Shown piece by piece: positions 1 through 9,135 of a DNA stretch of 64,000 nt. Below the pieces are notes generated by a model, which was given only the letters and a program-made list of their open reading frames with translations, made no database searches and was not told the DNA's origin. A program made the position numbers and the translations under genes. This stretch comes from Nostocoides sp. F2B08 (GTDB lineage: Bacteria > Actinomycetota > Actinomycetes > Actinomycetales > Dermatophilaceae): assembly GCF_009184895.1 (NCBI RefSeq), contig NZ_WESE01000004.1, forward strand, positions 519,164 to 583,163, given 5' to 3'. The stretch's first letter is position 1. The number at the start of each line of letters is the position of its first letter.

Positions 1-1204
1 AGGGCGATCACATCCACCTGCTCGTCCCCGGGGGCCTGGCCCGGCTCGAGCAGCTGCTGCCGGGGGTGACCGACGAGATGACCACCGCCGGCGCGCACCT
101 CATCGACTCCTCGTTGTGGCGACTGCACATGGGCGGCGGGCCGGTGGACCTCACCGACGCCGACGTCCGGATCACCGGTGCGACCCGTCCGCTGCTGGAG
201 AGCGTCGTCCGCGAGCGCGTCCTGGAGATGGACGGGGTGGATCTCCTCGAGGGCTGGGGCGCACAGGAGCTGACGACGACCCCGGACCGGGACCGCGTGA
301 CGGGCGTGCGCCTGCAGTCGCAGCACGACCCGCAGCAGGAGCAGACACTGGCGGCCGATCTCGTCGTCGACACCACCGGCAAGGGCTCGCGCTCCCCTCG
401 GTGGCTGGCGGACCTCGGCTACGGACGCATCGAGGAGGTGCGCGTCGCGGTCGACATCCACTACGCGACCCGGCTGTTCCGACGCGACCCGGCCGATCTC
501 GACGGGTGCCAGAACGTGCTCGTCGACATCCCACCGGACGGCACCCGGGGTGGGGTGGCACTGGCGGTCGAGGACGACCGGTGGCTCGTGACGCTCATTG
601 GGATGCTCGGTGAGCGGCCACCCGCCGACCTCGACGGCTTCGTCGAGTATGCGCGCAGCCTCCCCTTCGCGGACCTGCACGACATCGTCCGCGACGCCGA
701 GCCCGTGAGCGAGCCCCGACAGCGCGCGTTCCCGGCGGCGTCCTGGCGACGGTTCGACCGGCTGGCCCGCCTACCCGCGAGATATCTCGTCAGCGGGGAC
801 GCGGTCTGCTCCTTCGACCCGCGCTTCGGCCAGGGCATGACCGTCGCGATCATCGAAGCCGTCGAGACCGGTCGCGTCCTCGACGACGGCGGCCTCGACG
901 ACGCCGGCCCACGGCTGCTCGCCGCTGCAGGATGGGCCGTCCATGACGCCTGGGACCTGGCGACGGGCTCCGCACTCGCCAACCCGCGGGTCGACGGGCC
1001 CGGCCGCTGTCCTGGCGGGTCACCAACGCCTACCTGCAGCGGCTGCTCCCGGTGGCCCACCGCGACCCGGTCGTCGGTGCGGCCTTCGTCCGCGTCATCG
1101 GGATGCTCGCCCGCCCGTCCGAGCTCATGCACCCCCGCATCGTCACGCGCGTCCTGGCCGGCTCGCACCGCCCCGCCCGGACCGCGGCGCCGTCGCAGAC
1201 ATGA
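1..1204 (+). pseudogene. FAD-dependent oxidoreductase (geranylgeranyl-reductase/hydroxylase-like), 5'-truncated by window, apparent frameshift
   Basis: The reading frame is open from base 3 (GDHIHLLVPGGLARLEQLLPG...), so the true start and the N-terminal FAD-binding Rossmann motif lie before the window. The middle part has features of the FAD-dependent 2-polyprenyl-6-methoxyphenol-hydroxylase-like fold, including VVDTTGKGSRSPRWL and the SGDAVCSFDPRFGQGMT motif that contacts FAD. After about base 998 the frame becomes low-complexity Arg/Pro sequence. Family-like sequence (RPLSWRVTNAYL...RVIGMLARP) continues in another frame from base 1001 to the TGA at 1202-1204. Restoring one C to the CCC run at 998-1000 would join the two parts as DGP-RPLSW. 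This is either a sequencing error in a C run or a recent inactivating deletion. The substrate is unknown. Confidence 0.7.
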
Positions 1205-1236
1205 CCTGGCCTCGAGGCGTCCTCTCTCCCGGAGGT

Positions 1237-1566
1237 TCAGTCCGTGCAGTCCACTGCGATGGCGAGAGCAGCGCAGATCTGCCGCACCCGACCCTCCGCA
1301 ACCCGTCCCAGCCGCTCGACGAGGATCGCGATCGAGACACTCTCGACCGAGTCCAGGTTGACCGCCGACCGACGTGGCACCGGGTCCTCACCGGGCTCGA
1401 GGACGACCTCGCTCGGCAGGCCCCGGATGGTTGTCGTGCACGGCGCGATCAGGGCGCGGCGGTGGCGTGGGATGACGGCGTCCCGCGAGAGGACGACCAC
1501 AGGTCTGCGGCCGATCTCGGCCACCTCGCACCACCACACCTCACCCCGGGCGGGGAGGTCCGTCAA
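1237..1566 (-). CDS. MazF/PemK-type endoribonuclease toxin
   Basis: This 109-residue protein has the MazF/PemK SH3-like barrel pattern: an N-terminal RGEVWWCE strand, [10 protein letters not shown], then [16 protein letters not shown] and [11 protein letters not shown] near the middle, and a C-terminal helix. Family members are sequence-specific mRNA interferases neutralised by a partner antitoxin. The ATG start overlaps the stop of the upstream antitoxin gene by four bases (1563-1566), the usual arrangement for a co-translated toxin-antitoxin pair. The length is normal for the family (about 105-120 aa). The cleavage specificity cannot be read from the sequence. Confidence 0.85.
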   Translation of the reverse strand: MTDLPARGEVWWCEVAEIGRRPVVVLSRDAVIPRHRRALIAPCTTTIRGLPSEVVLEPGEDPVPRRSAVNLDSVESVSIAILVERLGRVAEGRVRQICAALAIAVDCTD

Positions 1567-1796
1567 GAGGCCGCAGCTGCGCGCCGGAACGAGGCCAGGT
1601 CACCCCATTCGTCCGGTTCGTCGAGTGGGTGCGCGTCATAGGCCGCGTAGCCGGCGTCCACCTCGGCTGCACGATGGCGGGCGAGCAGTGCGGCAAGGGC
1701 TTCGTCGACCATGGCCGAGTCGGGCTTGCCCGAAGCTTTCCGGGCGCTGGCCAGGAGGTCTCCGTCGACCGTCGTGCTCAACCGTATGCGCGTCAT
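1563..1796 (-). CDS. Antitoxin of the MazF-type pair (ribbon-helix-helix-like)
   Basis: A 77-residue protein starting [15 protein letters not shown], typical of ribbon-helix-helix antitoxins. A short N-terminal DNA-binding strand is followed by helices and an acidic C-terminal tail ([18 protein letters not shown]) that would bind and block the toxin. A longer open frame extends upstream to 1913, but those residues do not look like the family and the ATG at 1796 gives the usual length. The gene overlaps the MazF-type toxin gene by four bases. As in other such modules, autoregulation at its own promoter is likely but not visible here. Confidence 0.8.
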   Translation of the reverse strand: MTRIRLSTTVDGDLLASARKASGKPDSAMVDEALAALLARHRAAEVDAGYAAYDAHPLDEPDEWGDLASFRRAAAAS

Positions 1797-1908
1797 GCCA
1801 CGATCATGCCACGGCTCGGAGGTGCGCCCCCGAACCGACATCGCGGGCGAGAGCCCGGATGAGCACCTCAGACCCCAGACGTGCCGCTGCGTGGATCGGG
1901 GCCGGGCG

Positions 1909-1914
1909 TACATT
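1909..1914 (+). promoter_or_regulatory. Candidate -10 box for a leaderless ABC exporter transcript
   Basis: TACATT ends seven bases before the ATG at 1922, so transcription would start at or next to the start codon. No ribosome-binding site is visible. Leaderless genes are common in actinobacteria. No clear -35 box was found, so this is tentative. Confidence 0.35.
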
Positions 1915-1921
1915 GACGGGC

Positions 1922-2860
1922 ATGGACTCGGTCATCACCGTCGAGGGACTGGTCAAGTCGTACGGCTCGTTCACCGCCCTCCACGGCCTGGACCTTCAGG
2001 TGGCGCGCGGGGAGGTGCACGGGTTCCTCGGCCCCAACGGCGCCGGCAAGTCCACGACGATCCGGGTCCTGCTCGGCCTGCTCAGGGCCGACGCCGGCCG
2101 GGTCGAGGTCCTCGGCGGAGACCCGTGGCACGACGTCGTCGAGCTGCACCGTCGCCTGGCCTACGTGCCCGGTGACGTCAGCCTGTGGCCTGCCTTGACC
2201 GGCGGCGAGGCGATCGACCTGCTCGGCAACCTGCGCGGCGGCCTCGACGAGACGAGGCGCGCCCACCTCATCGAGCGCTTCGAGCTCGACACGACCAAAC
2301 GCGGCCGGCAGTACTCCAAAGGGAACAAACAGAAGGTCGCCCTGGTCGCCGCCCTCTGCTCCGACGTCGAGCTGCTCATCCTCGACGAACCCACCTCCGG
2401 CCTCGACCCGCTCATGGAGATGGTGTTCCAGGAGGAGATCGAGGCCGAGAAGGCCCGCGGCCGCTCCGTCCTGCTCTCCAGCCACATCCTCTCCGAGGCC
2501 GAGGCCCTCGCCGACCGGGTCAGCATCATCCGCGACGGCGTCGTCGTCGAGACCGGCACCCTCGACCAGCTGCGCCACCGGACCCGCACCCAGGTGCGGG
2601 CCACGCTCGAGCGCGCGCCGCATACCGTCGAGGAGCTCGCCCTCCTCGAGGATGCCCACCTCGACGGCACCCACGTCTCCGGCGCGGTCGAGGCCGACCG
2701 CGTCGGCGAGGCGATGGCGCTGCTCGGCCGCTACGGGATCACGTCGCTGACCGTCTCGCCGCCCTCGCTCGAGGACCTGTTCCTCCGCCACTACGGGGAG
2801 GGCAACTCGGTGGCCGGCGACGCCGGTCACGTCGGGCGGCACGCGAAGCCGGAGGCCTGA
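1922..2860 (+). CDS. ABC transporter ATP-binding protein (drug/polyketide exporter type)
   Basis: A 312-residue ATPase subunit of an ABC-2-type exporter. Walker [10 protein letters not shown] is at residues 37-45, the signature region reads YSKGNKQK (a variant of LSGGQ) near residue 133, Walker [13 protein letters not shown] is near 152, and the H-loop SSHIL follows. A roughly 100-residue C-terminal extension resembles the regulatory tail of DrrA-like exporters. The ATG at 1922 is chosen because family homology starts there. No Shine-Dalgarno is evident, and TACATT at 1909-1914 is placed as a -10 box for a leaderless transcript. The permease gene follows two bases after the stop, so the two form an operon. 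Confidence 0.9.
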   Translation: MDSVITVEGLVKSYGSFTALHGLDLQVARGEVHGFLGPNGAGKSTTIRVLLGLLRADAGRVEVLGGDPWHDVVELHRRLAYVPGDVSLWPALTGGEAIDLLGNLRGGLDETRRAHLIERFELDTTKRGRQYSKGNKQKVALVAALCSDVELLILDEPTSGLDPLMEMVFQEEIEAEKARGRSVLLSSHILSEAEALADRVSIIRDGVVVETGTLDQLRHRTRTQVRATLERAPHTVEELALLEDAHLDGTHVSGAVEADRVGEAMALLGRYGITSLTVSPPSLEDLFLRHYGEGNSVAGDAGHVGRHAKPEA

Positions 2861-2862
2861 GT

Positions 2863-4455
2863 ATGCGCGCCCGCCTCACCGGAGCACGTCCCCTTCTGCA
2901 CGTGGCGCTCACTCAGGACCGCGTCAACATCGCGCCGTGGATCGCGCTGATCTCGGTCCTGTCGGCGAGCTCGGTGCTCGTCTACGACTGGGTGTTCCCC
3001 GATCCCGAGGCCCAGCGGATCCTGCAGCTCAACATCACCGCGAACCCGGCGATGGCGCTGATCTTCGGCAAGCCGATCGACCTGACGACAGCCGACGGGT
3101 TCAACGCCTGGCGGGCCGGCGCGCTCGGCGCGTTCTTCGCCGGGATGATGGCGATCTTCATCGTCGTGCGCAACTCGCGCGCGGACGAGGACTCCGGCCG
3201 TGCCGAGCTCGTGGCGACCGGAGTCGTGGGGCGTGCGGCGCGACCGGCGGTCGCGGTGGCGCTGGCCTTCATCGCCGCGGTCCTGCTCGGTGTGGTGTCC
3301 GCTCTCGTGACGATCGCGTTCGGCGGAGCGGTGGCGGACTCGGTCATGCTGTCGGCGACCTTCACGGCATCGGCGATGCTCTTCGCCGGGGTGGGGATCA
3401 TCGCCGCGCAGATCGGGTCCGACGCCCGGTCCGCGTCGACCGTAGCGGTCTCGGTGCTCGCGGGACTGTTCGTCGTGCGCGGATACATCGACTCCTCCGG
3501 GGCGCCCGACTGGGCCACGTGGCTCACGCCGTTCGGCTGGCTGCAGGAGACGCGGCCGGCGGTCGACAACGTGTGGTGGCCGTTGCTGTTGGTGGTCGGG
3601 CTCGCGGTCGCGCTGGTCGCGGTGGGGCTGACGCTGCACGCGCGTCGCGACTTCGGGATGGGGCTCGTGCCGCCGCGTCCGGGGCCGGGGCGCGCGGGGA
3701 TGGTCGGGAACGTCTGGGGGCTGGCGCTGCGGCTGCACCGGCCGACGATGGTCGCCTGGATGGTCGGCTTCGTCGTCCTCGGCACGCTACTGGGGTTCCT
3801 CGCCAACACCCTCACCGACGTCATCGCGGAGAACCCGGGCATCGGGCAGGTCCTCGCCTCGGGCGCGGTCTCCCAGGACGACCTCGTCGGCGAGTTCCTC
3901 CTGACGATGATCCGGATCCTCGGGATCTACGCCGCCGTCCACGGCGTGCAGATCGTCATGCGGCTGTACGCCGAGGAGACCGAGGACCGCGCCGACCCGA
4001 TGCTCGGCGGCGCGATCAGCCGGGCCACGCACCTGGCCAGCCACGCGGTCATCGCGTTCGTCTCGACCGCGGTCGGCATGCTGCTCGCCGCATCGGTCAT
4101 GGGGCTCGTGGCCGACGCCACCGGCGACACGATCGGCTTCGGCGACGTCCTCGGTCAGGCGGTCGCGACGATCCCGGCGGTGTGGGTGCTCGTCGGCCTG
4201 GCCATCGCCGTCGTCGGCGCCGAGCCCTCGAAGCGGCTCATCGGGTGGATGGCCGTCGTCGCGACCTTCGCCCTGACCATCCTCGGTCCGCTGTTCGACC
4301 TCGACGAGTGGGTGCTCGACATCTCCCCGCTCTGGCACGTGCCCAACGTCGGCGCCACCGACCCGGCCTGGTTCGGACTGGTCGGGCTCGCCGTCGTGGC
4401 GGCGCTCTTCACCGCAGTGGGGTTCGTCGGCTACCGGCGGCGGGACATCGCCTGA
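2863..4455 (+). CDS. ABC-2 type exporter permease (polyketide-antibiotic exporter-like)
   Basis: A 530-residue integral membrane protein with about twelve hydrophobic segments in two similar halves (first half about residues 25-250, second about 285-525). This is the duplicated layout of large actinobacterial ABC-2 permeases often annotated as polyketide antibiotic exporters. Short polar loops include RADEDSGRAELVATG and EETEDRADPMLGGAISR, a repeated D/E-R-A-(E/D)-(L/P)-(V/M)-L type motif seen once in each half of such permeases. It starts two bases after the ATPase stop, so it is co-translated with it and forms the membrane channel. The cargo is unknown; both flanks are toxin-antitoxin modules. 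Confidence 0.85.
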   Translation: MRARLTGARPLLHVALTQDRVNIAPWIALISVLSASSVLVYDWVFPDPEAQRILQLNITANPAMALIFGKPIDLTTADGFNAWRAGALGAFFAGMMAIFIVVRNSRADEDSGRAELVATGVVGRAARPAVAVALAFIAAVLLGVVSALVTIAFGGAVADSVMLSATFTASAMLFAGVGIIAAQIGSDARSASTVAVSVLAGLFVVRGYIDSSGAPDWATWLTPFGWLQETRPAVDNVWWPLLLVVGLAVALVAVGLTLHARRDFGMGLVPPRPGPGRAGMVGNVWGLALRLHRPTMVAWMVGFVVLGTLLGFLANTLTDVIAENPGIGQVLASGAVSQDDLVGEFLLTMIRILGIYAAVHGVQIVMRLYAEETEDRADPMLGGAISRATHLASHAVIAFVSTAVGMLLAASVMGLVADATGDTIGFGDVLGQAVATIPAVWVLVGLAIAVVGAEPSKRLIGWMAVVATFALTILGPLFDLDEWVLDISPLWHVPNVGATDPAWFGLVGLAVVAALFTAVGFVGYRRRDIA

Positions 4456-4479
4456 GGGGCGTCGCCGGTGGGCACGACG

Positions 4480-4526
4480 GATGGTGTTGCGCACGCTGAA
4501 GGGCCGAAAACGTGCGCACAACCATC
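4480..4526. terminator. Imperfect intergenic hairpin after the ABC permease gene
   Basis: Arms at 4480-4495 and 4511-4526 pair over 16 positions with two mismatches around a 15-base loop. The hairpin lies 25 bases after the permease stop, between convergent genes, which suits a terminator. There is no clear U-tract. Confidence 0.5.
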
Positions 4527-4550
4527 TCTCGTCACATCGTGTGTCGCGAC

Positions 4551-4573
4551 CGATGATCGAGCTCGGATCATCG
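4551..4573 (-). terminator. Small perfect hairpin at the 3' end of the RelE-type gene
   Basis: CGATGATC (4551-4558) and GATCATCG (4566-4573) form a perfect 8-bp stem with a 7-base loop, directly abutting the stop codon of the RelE-type toxin gene on the minus strand. Confidence 0.45.
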
Positions 4574-4837
4574 TCAGCGGTATGCGTCACGGCGGTGCTG
4601 GATGGTGATCACCTCGACGAGGATGCGGCCGTCGTCGATGCGATAGATGACTCTGAACTCGCCGCGGCGCGCGGAGTGCCGACCCTCGAGTCGGCCACGG
4701 AGCGGCTTGCCGACGCGATGAGGGTTCTCCGCGAGAGGACCTCGGATGAACTCGAAGCACGCGGCGGCGGCCGCTTGGGGTAGGACATCGGTCAACGCCC
4801 GCCTGGCGCTCGCGGATAGAACTATGCGATACGTCAC
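4574..4837 (-). CDS. RelE/ParE-superfamily toxin
   Basis: An 87-residue protein with the RelE fold pattern: YRIVLSASARRAL at the N terminus, a central ENPHRVGKPLRGRLEGRHSARRGEFRVIYRI and a terminal VEVITIQHRRDAYR. The G-K-x-L-x-G-...-R-R-G-x-(F/Y)-R-V-x-Y pattern and the C-terminal HRRDAYR are hallmarks of ribosome-dependent mRNA-cleaving RelE toxins. The start overlaps the antitoxin stop by four bases. It is the second toxin-antitoxin pair within 4 kb, on the other side of the ABC exporter. Confidence 0.9.
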   Translation of the reverse strand: MTYRIVLSASARRALTDVLPQAAAAACFEFIRGPLAENPHRVGKPLRGRLEGRHSARRGEFRVIYRIDDGRILVEVITIQHRRDAYR

Positions 4838-5124
4838 GACCCGGTCTGGGTGCGGGCTGCAAGAGCAGCTCCGACCTCGTCCACGGTGCTGGTCTCCTCG
4901 CGGCGGATCTCTGCCTCCCCCTCGACGATGGCGGCCACAAGCTCGGAGTCACTCAGGACGTCGAGAGTCTCCATGATCGAGTCGAAGTCGTCGACACTCA
5001 GGATGACCGCCGCACGACGTCCGTTCTTCGTCACCTCGATGCGCTCGTGCGTCATCATCGCCTCGTCGACCAACCTGGACAGGTTCGCTCGGGCTTCGGC
5101 CAGGGGGATCGTGATCATGTACAT
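4834..5124 (-). CDS. Phd/YefM-family antitoxin
   Basis: A 96-residue protein with the Phd/YefM N-terminal domain (MITIPLAEARANLSRLVDEAM...ERIEVTKNGRRAAVILSVDDFDSIMETLD), followed by an acidic toxin-binding tail. Phd/YefM proteins bind and inhibit RelE-type toxins and repress their own operon. The start could be ATG 5124 or ATG 5118 (MYMITIP or MITIP). There is no clear Shine-Dalgarno, and the upstream region is relatively AT-rich (taatt near 5125), as expected for its promoter/operator. Confidence 0.88.
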   Translation of the reverse strand: MYMITIPLAEARANLSRLVDEAMMTHERIEVTKNGRRAAVILSVDDFDSIMETLDVLSDSELVAAIVEGEAEIRREETSTVDEVGAALAARTQTGS

Positions 5125-5311
5125 AATTCTAGCGTGCGCTTCAGTGGACAGGGATCGCGATCTCGCACGACATAGGTGGAGCCGGAGGATGACCACTGTT
5201 CCGGCACCAGGAAGAGTGTGCCGAGCTCAAGGACGCACTGCACATCCAACTGCAGCTCTGAGGTTGTCATGCGGAAGGCGCCAGCCCACCTCCTCGGCAT
5301 CCGCCCGGGGG

Positions 5312-6277
5312 TCAGACAGGGGCCCTGACCCGGATCCGATCCGCGAGTGCCTCGGTGGCCTCGTCCGGCACCGCCACCGACGGCTGCTCACTGCGCTTCT
5401 CGTGCAGGGCCAGCCCGACGACGGCGGTCAGGAGGACGACGAAGCCGACCCATTGCGAGACCTCGGGGCGAGCGCCCAACGCGGCGACCCCGACGACCGC
5501 GGCTGTGAGCGGGAAGGCGAGCTCGGCGAGGGTCGCGCGGGACGCGGGCGTGTGGCTGAGCCCCCGGTAGTAGAGAACGAGCGCGAGCAGCCCGGGGAGG
5601 AGGGCGAGCAGGGCGATGTTCACCGCCGCGTCGGTGCCGATCGTCAGGGGCGTGTCGGTGACGACCGCGGTGACGGCGAGGGTGACGAACCCGAGGGCGA
5701 ACCGGAGAGCCGTCAGGTCCGAGAAGCGCAGCTCGGCGCTCGCGGCCCGGCCGAGCACCGTGCCCGCCGCCCACAGCGCGGCGGCGCCGACCGCGAACAG
5801 CGCCGCCTGCGCGCTCGCCACCGACACCGACAGGGGGTCGGGGAAGGCGAGCAGCCACGCCCCGACGATCGCCGGAGCAGCGAACCACAGATAGCTGGGC
5901 CGCAGCCGCTCGCGCAGGATCACCGCGGCGAGCGCGATGGCGATGAGCGGCTGCAGCTTCTGCAGCACCTGCGGGGTGACCGGGTCGCCGAGGCGGAAGG
6001 CCGCCGTGAACAGGACCGTCGCGAGGGCGGAGGAGCCGGCGCCGATGACGAGCACGCTCAGCTTCGTGCGAACGGAGGCTAGGGCCAGGCGGCGCAGCGC
6101 GGGTCGCAGCCACCACAGCGTGAGCAGCGTGAGAACGACGTGCTCCCAGAACACGATCGTCAGCGACGGGTACTCCCGGGCGAGCGGGCCGCGCCACAGC
6201 GAGGAGATGCCCCAGAGGGACGCCGCGACTGCGATCAGCCAGGTGCGGTCACCACGGCGACCGGTCGTCGGTGTCAT
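5312..6277 (-). CDS. EamA/DMT-family transporter
   Basis: A 321-residue membrane protein with ten predicted hydrophobic segments in two EamA repeats (WLIAVAASLWGISSLWRGP... and ALWAAGTVLGRAASAEL...). The drug/metabolite transporter superfamily exports or imports small metabolites, and the substrate cannot be predicted. Start ATG 6277 (MTPTTGRRGDRTWLIAV) is chosen because the upstream residues are Arg/Pro-rich and unlike the family. The preceding luciferase-like gene stops at 6315, so the two may be co-transcribed. Confidence 0.85.
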   Translation of the reverse strand: MTPTTGRRGDRTWLIAVAASLWGISSLWRGPLAREYPSLTIVFWEHVVLTLLTLWWLRPALRRLALASVRTKLSVLVIGAGSSALATVLFTAAFRLGDPVTPQVLQKLQPLIAIALAAVILRERLRPSYLWFAAPAIVGAWLLAFPDPLSVSVASAQAALFAVGAAALWAAGTVLGRAASAELRFSDLTALRFALGFVTLAVTAVVTDTPLTIGTDAAVNIALLALLPGLLALVLYYRGLSHTPASRATLAELAFPLTAAVVGVAALGARPEVSQWVGFVVLLTAVVGLALHEKRSEQPSVAVPDEATEALADRIRVRAPV

Positions 6278-6314
6278 CGGTGCTCTCTGATGGGGTCGGT
6301 CGCGGTCGTGGTGC

Positions 6315-7301
6315 TCAGGCGGCCTCGACCTTGGGCATGATCTCCTCCTTGAGGCGCTTGAGGTCATCGAGTGTCTTCGACACCGGCACGTCCGCGAAGG
6401 GCGGCCAGAGCAGCGGCATGGTGAGCCCCGCCTCCTTGTACCGCTTGAGCATGTCGGCGATCTGGTCGGCCGTCCCGACGAGGATGTTGGAGACCTTGCC
6501 GTTGTCGGTCTGGTCGACCTCCTCGTCGGTGATCGTGAACCAGATCATGCTGCACATGTCGAGGTCGTCGATGGACTTGCCGAGCTCCTCCAGCTCGCGC
6601 GCGATGGCGGTCCGCCATTCGGTGAACTCGCGCGGGGTGTCCTGGATGCCGATCCACCCCGCGAGGCCGTACTTCGCGACCCGGTTGGCCGACCGCTTCG
6701 GGTCGCGCAGGCCGCTGAAGTAGATCGGCGGGTGCGGGTCCTGCAGCGGCTTGTGGCCGAAGCCGCACGGCTCGAAGTCGGCGAACTCGCCGTGGTACTC
6801 GAACAGCTCGTTGGTCCAGATCCCCTTGCAGATCTCGATCGTCTCGCGCACATGGGCGTGCCGACGGGGGAACCGGTCGGCGGCGCTGGCCGCCGCGAAC
6901 TCCTCGGGCATCCAGCCGGAGCCGATGCCGACATTGAGGCGACCGTTGGAGAGGTGGTCGACGGTCGCGCACTCGGCGGCGAAGACGCCGGGGCCGCGGA
7001 ACGGGGTGTTCGTGATGCTCATGCCGATCCGCAGCTTCTCCGTGCGTGCCGCGAGCCACGGCAGCAACGGCCAGCCCTGGAACCACTTGCCCCGCGACTC
7101 CACCGGCAGCTGGGTCGGGAACTCCTTCATCATCCCGAAGGAGTACTGCAGCTCACCGCGATCCGAGGCCTCGGGCACGACGACCCGGTCGAGGGTCCAG
7201 ACGGAGTCGAAGTCGAGCTCCTCGGCGAGGTCGGTGAGGTCGGCGAGCTCCTGGACCGTGACGTGGTTGCGGAACGTCGGCAGGTAGAGGGCGAGCTTCA
7301 T
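6315..7301 (-). CDS. LLM-class F420-dependent oxidoreductase
   Basis: A 328-residue luciferase-like TIM-barrel protein. Family segments are MKLALYLPTFRNHVTVQELADL at the start, RIGMSITNTPFRGPGVFAAECATVDHLSNGRL (flavin/F420 binding strand and helix), GIGSGWMPEEF, and DPHPPIYFSG. Related actinobacterial enzymes use coenzyme F420 for hydride transfer. The ATG is preceded by GAAGGAGATGTGACCG, a strong Shine-Dalgarno. The physiological substrate is unknown. A second, distinct LLM protein (12803-13732) and the F420 gene cofC lie nearby, which supports F420 rather than FMN. Confidence 0.88.
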   Translation of the reverse strand: MKLALYLPTFRNHVTVQELADLTDLAEELDFDSVWTLDRVVVPEASDRGELQYSFGMMKEFPTQLPVESRGKWFQGWPLLPWLAARTEKLRIGMSITNTPFRGPGVFAAECATVDHLSNGRLNVGIGSGWMPEEFAAASAADRFPRRHAHVRETIEICKGIWTNELFEYHGEFADFEPCGFGHKPLQDPHPPIYFSGLRDPKRSANRVAKYGLAGWIGIQDTPREFTEWRTAIARELEELGKSIDDLDMCSMIWFTITDEEVDQTDNGKVSNILVGTADQIADMLKRYKEAGLTMPLLWPPFADVPVSKTLDDLKRLKEEIMPKVEAA

Positions 7302-7474
7302 CGGTCACATCTCCTTCGGGCGGTCGTGGCCGGGCCGTCCGGGGCTGGGCTCCAGTCCCGGTCGGCCCTTGTGACGTAGACAACCCCGCGGCCCGCGGCC
7401 CCGCAAGGGGTCCGGACCTCATGGTTTCCTCAACGCTGCTTCCTCAACACGACCCAGACCCCGCCCCCGCCGCG

Positions 7475-9016
7475 CTATCGCGCCGCCCCGTCCCGCAGCT
7501 GCTCGCGTAGCTCCCGCTTGAGGACCTTGCCGTAGTTGTTCGTCGGCAGCGCGTCGACGAAGTGGTACTCCTTCGGGCGCTTGTAGCGGGCGATCCGCTC
7601 GACGCAGGTGCGGTCCAGGTCCTCCCCGGTGGGCGCGGCACCGTCGCCGCCTGCGACGACGAAGGCCACCACCGACTCACCCCACTCCGGGTCGGCCCGG
7701 CCGACGACGGCGACGGCCTGCACCCCGGGGTGGGTCATGATCGCCTCCTCGACCTCACGGGGGTAGATGTTCATCCCCCCGCTGATGATGAGGTCCTTGG
7801 ACCGGTCGTGCAGCGTCAGGTACCCGTGCTCGTCGAAGCTGCCGACGTCGCCGGTGTGCAGCCAGCCGCCGCGCAGCGTCTCGCGCGTCGCCTCCGGCTG
7901 GTCCCAGTAGCCCGCCATGACGACGCCACCGCGCACGACGACCTCGCCGGCCTCGCCCGGCGGGAGCTCCCGCTCGTCCGCGTCGACGACCCGGACCTCG
8001 ACGTCGGTGCGTGTCGAGCCGACGCTCTGCATCCGTTCCCGCCACCGCGGGTGGTCACGGTCGGCGTGGTCGGCCTTCGACAGCCCGGTGATCGTCATCG
8101 GCGACTCGCCCTGCCCGTAGATCTGCGCCAGACGGGGACCGAACGTCTCGAGAGCCGCTTCGAGATCGGGCAGGTACATCGGGGCGCCGCCGTAGATGAC
8201 CGTCTTGAGCCCCGACAGGTCTGCACCCGCCAGGGCAGGGTCGGCGGCCAGGCGCCGCACCATGATCGGCGCCGCGAAGAACGACATCCCCGGCCAGCGT
8301 TCGAGGAGGGTGAGCAGCTCGGCGCCGTCGAGCGGACCCGAGGCAGGGATGACGCTCACCGCGCCCTTGGCGATGTGGGGCATGCCGTAGAGCCCCGACC
8401 CGTGCGAGAGCGGCGCAGCGTGCAGGACGCTGTCGTCGGCGGACACCGCGTCGATGTCGGCGAAGTAGCTCAACGAGGCCATCAGCAGGTTGCCGTGCGT
8501 GAGGGTCGCGCCCTTCGGACGTCCGGTCGTACCGCTCGTGTAGAACAGCCACGCCGGGTCGGCGGCGGCCCGGTCGACGAGGCCCATCGGCGCAGCTGAC
8601 AGCAGCTCGTCCCACTCGGGACCCGGGGCGACGATGACCCGCTCCACAGAGTCGACCGAGACCTCGAGCGGGGTGACGTCGCCTGCGTGCGCCTCGTCGA
8701 TGAGCACGACGCGGGTGCCGCTGTGGTCGAGGATGTAGCCGATCTCGTCGGGGTGCAGGCGGGCGTTGACCGGAACGGCGACGAGCCCCGCGTGCCAGGC
8801 CGCGAGCATGGCCTCGAGGTACTCGGGCCGGTTGTTCATGACGATCGCCACGCGGTCGCCGGCGGACAGACCGAGTCCCTCGCGCATACCTCCTGCGAGC
8901 GTTGCCACGCGCTCGCTGAACCCGCCCCAGGTGGCGTGCACCTGCTCGCCGACGGCCACCGCAGGCCGGTCCCGCAGTCGGCGTCCGTTGCGCTCCACCC
9001 AGGCGGCGAGGTTCAT
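7475..9016 (-). CDS. Acyl-CoA synthetase (AMP-binding, long-chain fatty acid/aryl ligase family)
   Basis: A 513-residue adenylate-forming enzyme. The P-loop YTSGTTGRPKGATLTHGN, the A5-type IYGQGESPMT, the hinge GWLHTGDVGSFDEHGYL...DRSKDLIISGGMNIYPREVEEAI and the C-terminal catalytic lysine region LPTNNYGKVLKREL are all present, so it should be active. It would activate a carboxylate as acyl-AMP and transfer it to CoA. The exact acid is unknown; similarity is to fatty-acid/short aryl acid ligases. ATG 9016 (MNLAAWVERNGRRL) is chosen because upstream residues are low-complexity. It diverges from the F420-type gene at 9136. Confidence 0.87.
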   Translation of the reverse strand: MNLAAWVERNGRRLRDRPAVAVGEQVHATWGGFSERVATLAGGMREGLGLSAGDRVAIVMNNRPEYLEAMLAAWHAGLVAVPVNARLHPDEIGYILDHSGTRVVLIDEAHAGDVTPLEVSVDSVERVIVAPGPEWDELLSAAPMGLVDRAAADPAWLFYTSGTTGRPKGATLTHGNLLMASLSYFADIDAVSADDSVLHAAPLSHGSGLYGMPHIAKGAVSVIPASGPLDGAELLTLLERWPGMSFFAAPIMVRRLAADPALAGADLSGLKTVIYGGAPMYLPDLEAALETFGPRLAQIYGQGESPMTITGLSKADHADRDHPRWRERMQSVGSTRTDVEVRVVDADERELPPGEAGEVVVRGGVVMAGYWDQPEATRETLRGGWLHTGDVGSFDEHGYLTLHDRSKDLIISGGMNIYPREVEEAIMTHPGVQAVAVVGRADPEWGESVVAFVVAGGDGAAPTGEDLDRTCVERIARYKRPKEYHFVDALPTNNYGKVLKRELREQLRDGAAR

Positions 9017-9135
9017 GCGGCCAACATCCCGGCTCGGCCGCGGGGCGTCAAGGCGCCTCCCGCCGCGTTGAGAGAACGATGATGTCGCGCACCTAGTCTG
9101 AAGTCTCCCGCCCGCGACCACGAAGGAGCCGAGCG

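Noticed and set aside
2827..4590. Long antisense open frames opposite the ABC permease gene
   Set aside because: They are Arg/Pro/His-rich products typical of the reverse frames of GC-rich genes, while the plus strand shows a clear two-gene exporter operon.
5115..5300. 61-residue minus-strand open frame upstream of the Phd-type antitoxin gene
   Set aside because: No family resemblance, no ribosome site, and it overlaps the antitoxin promoter/start.
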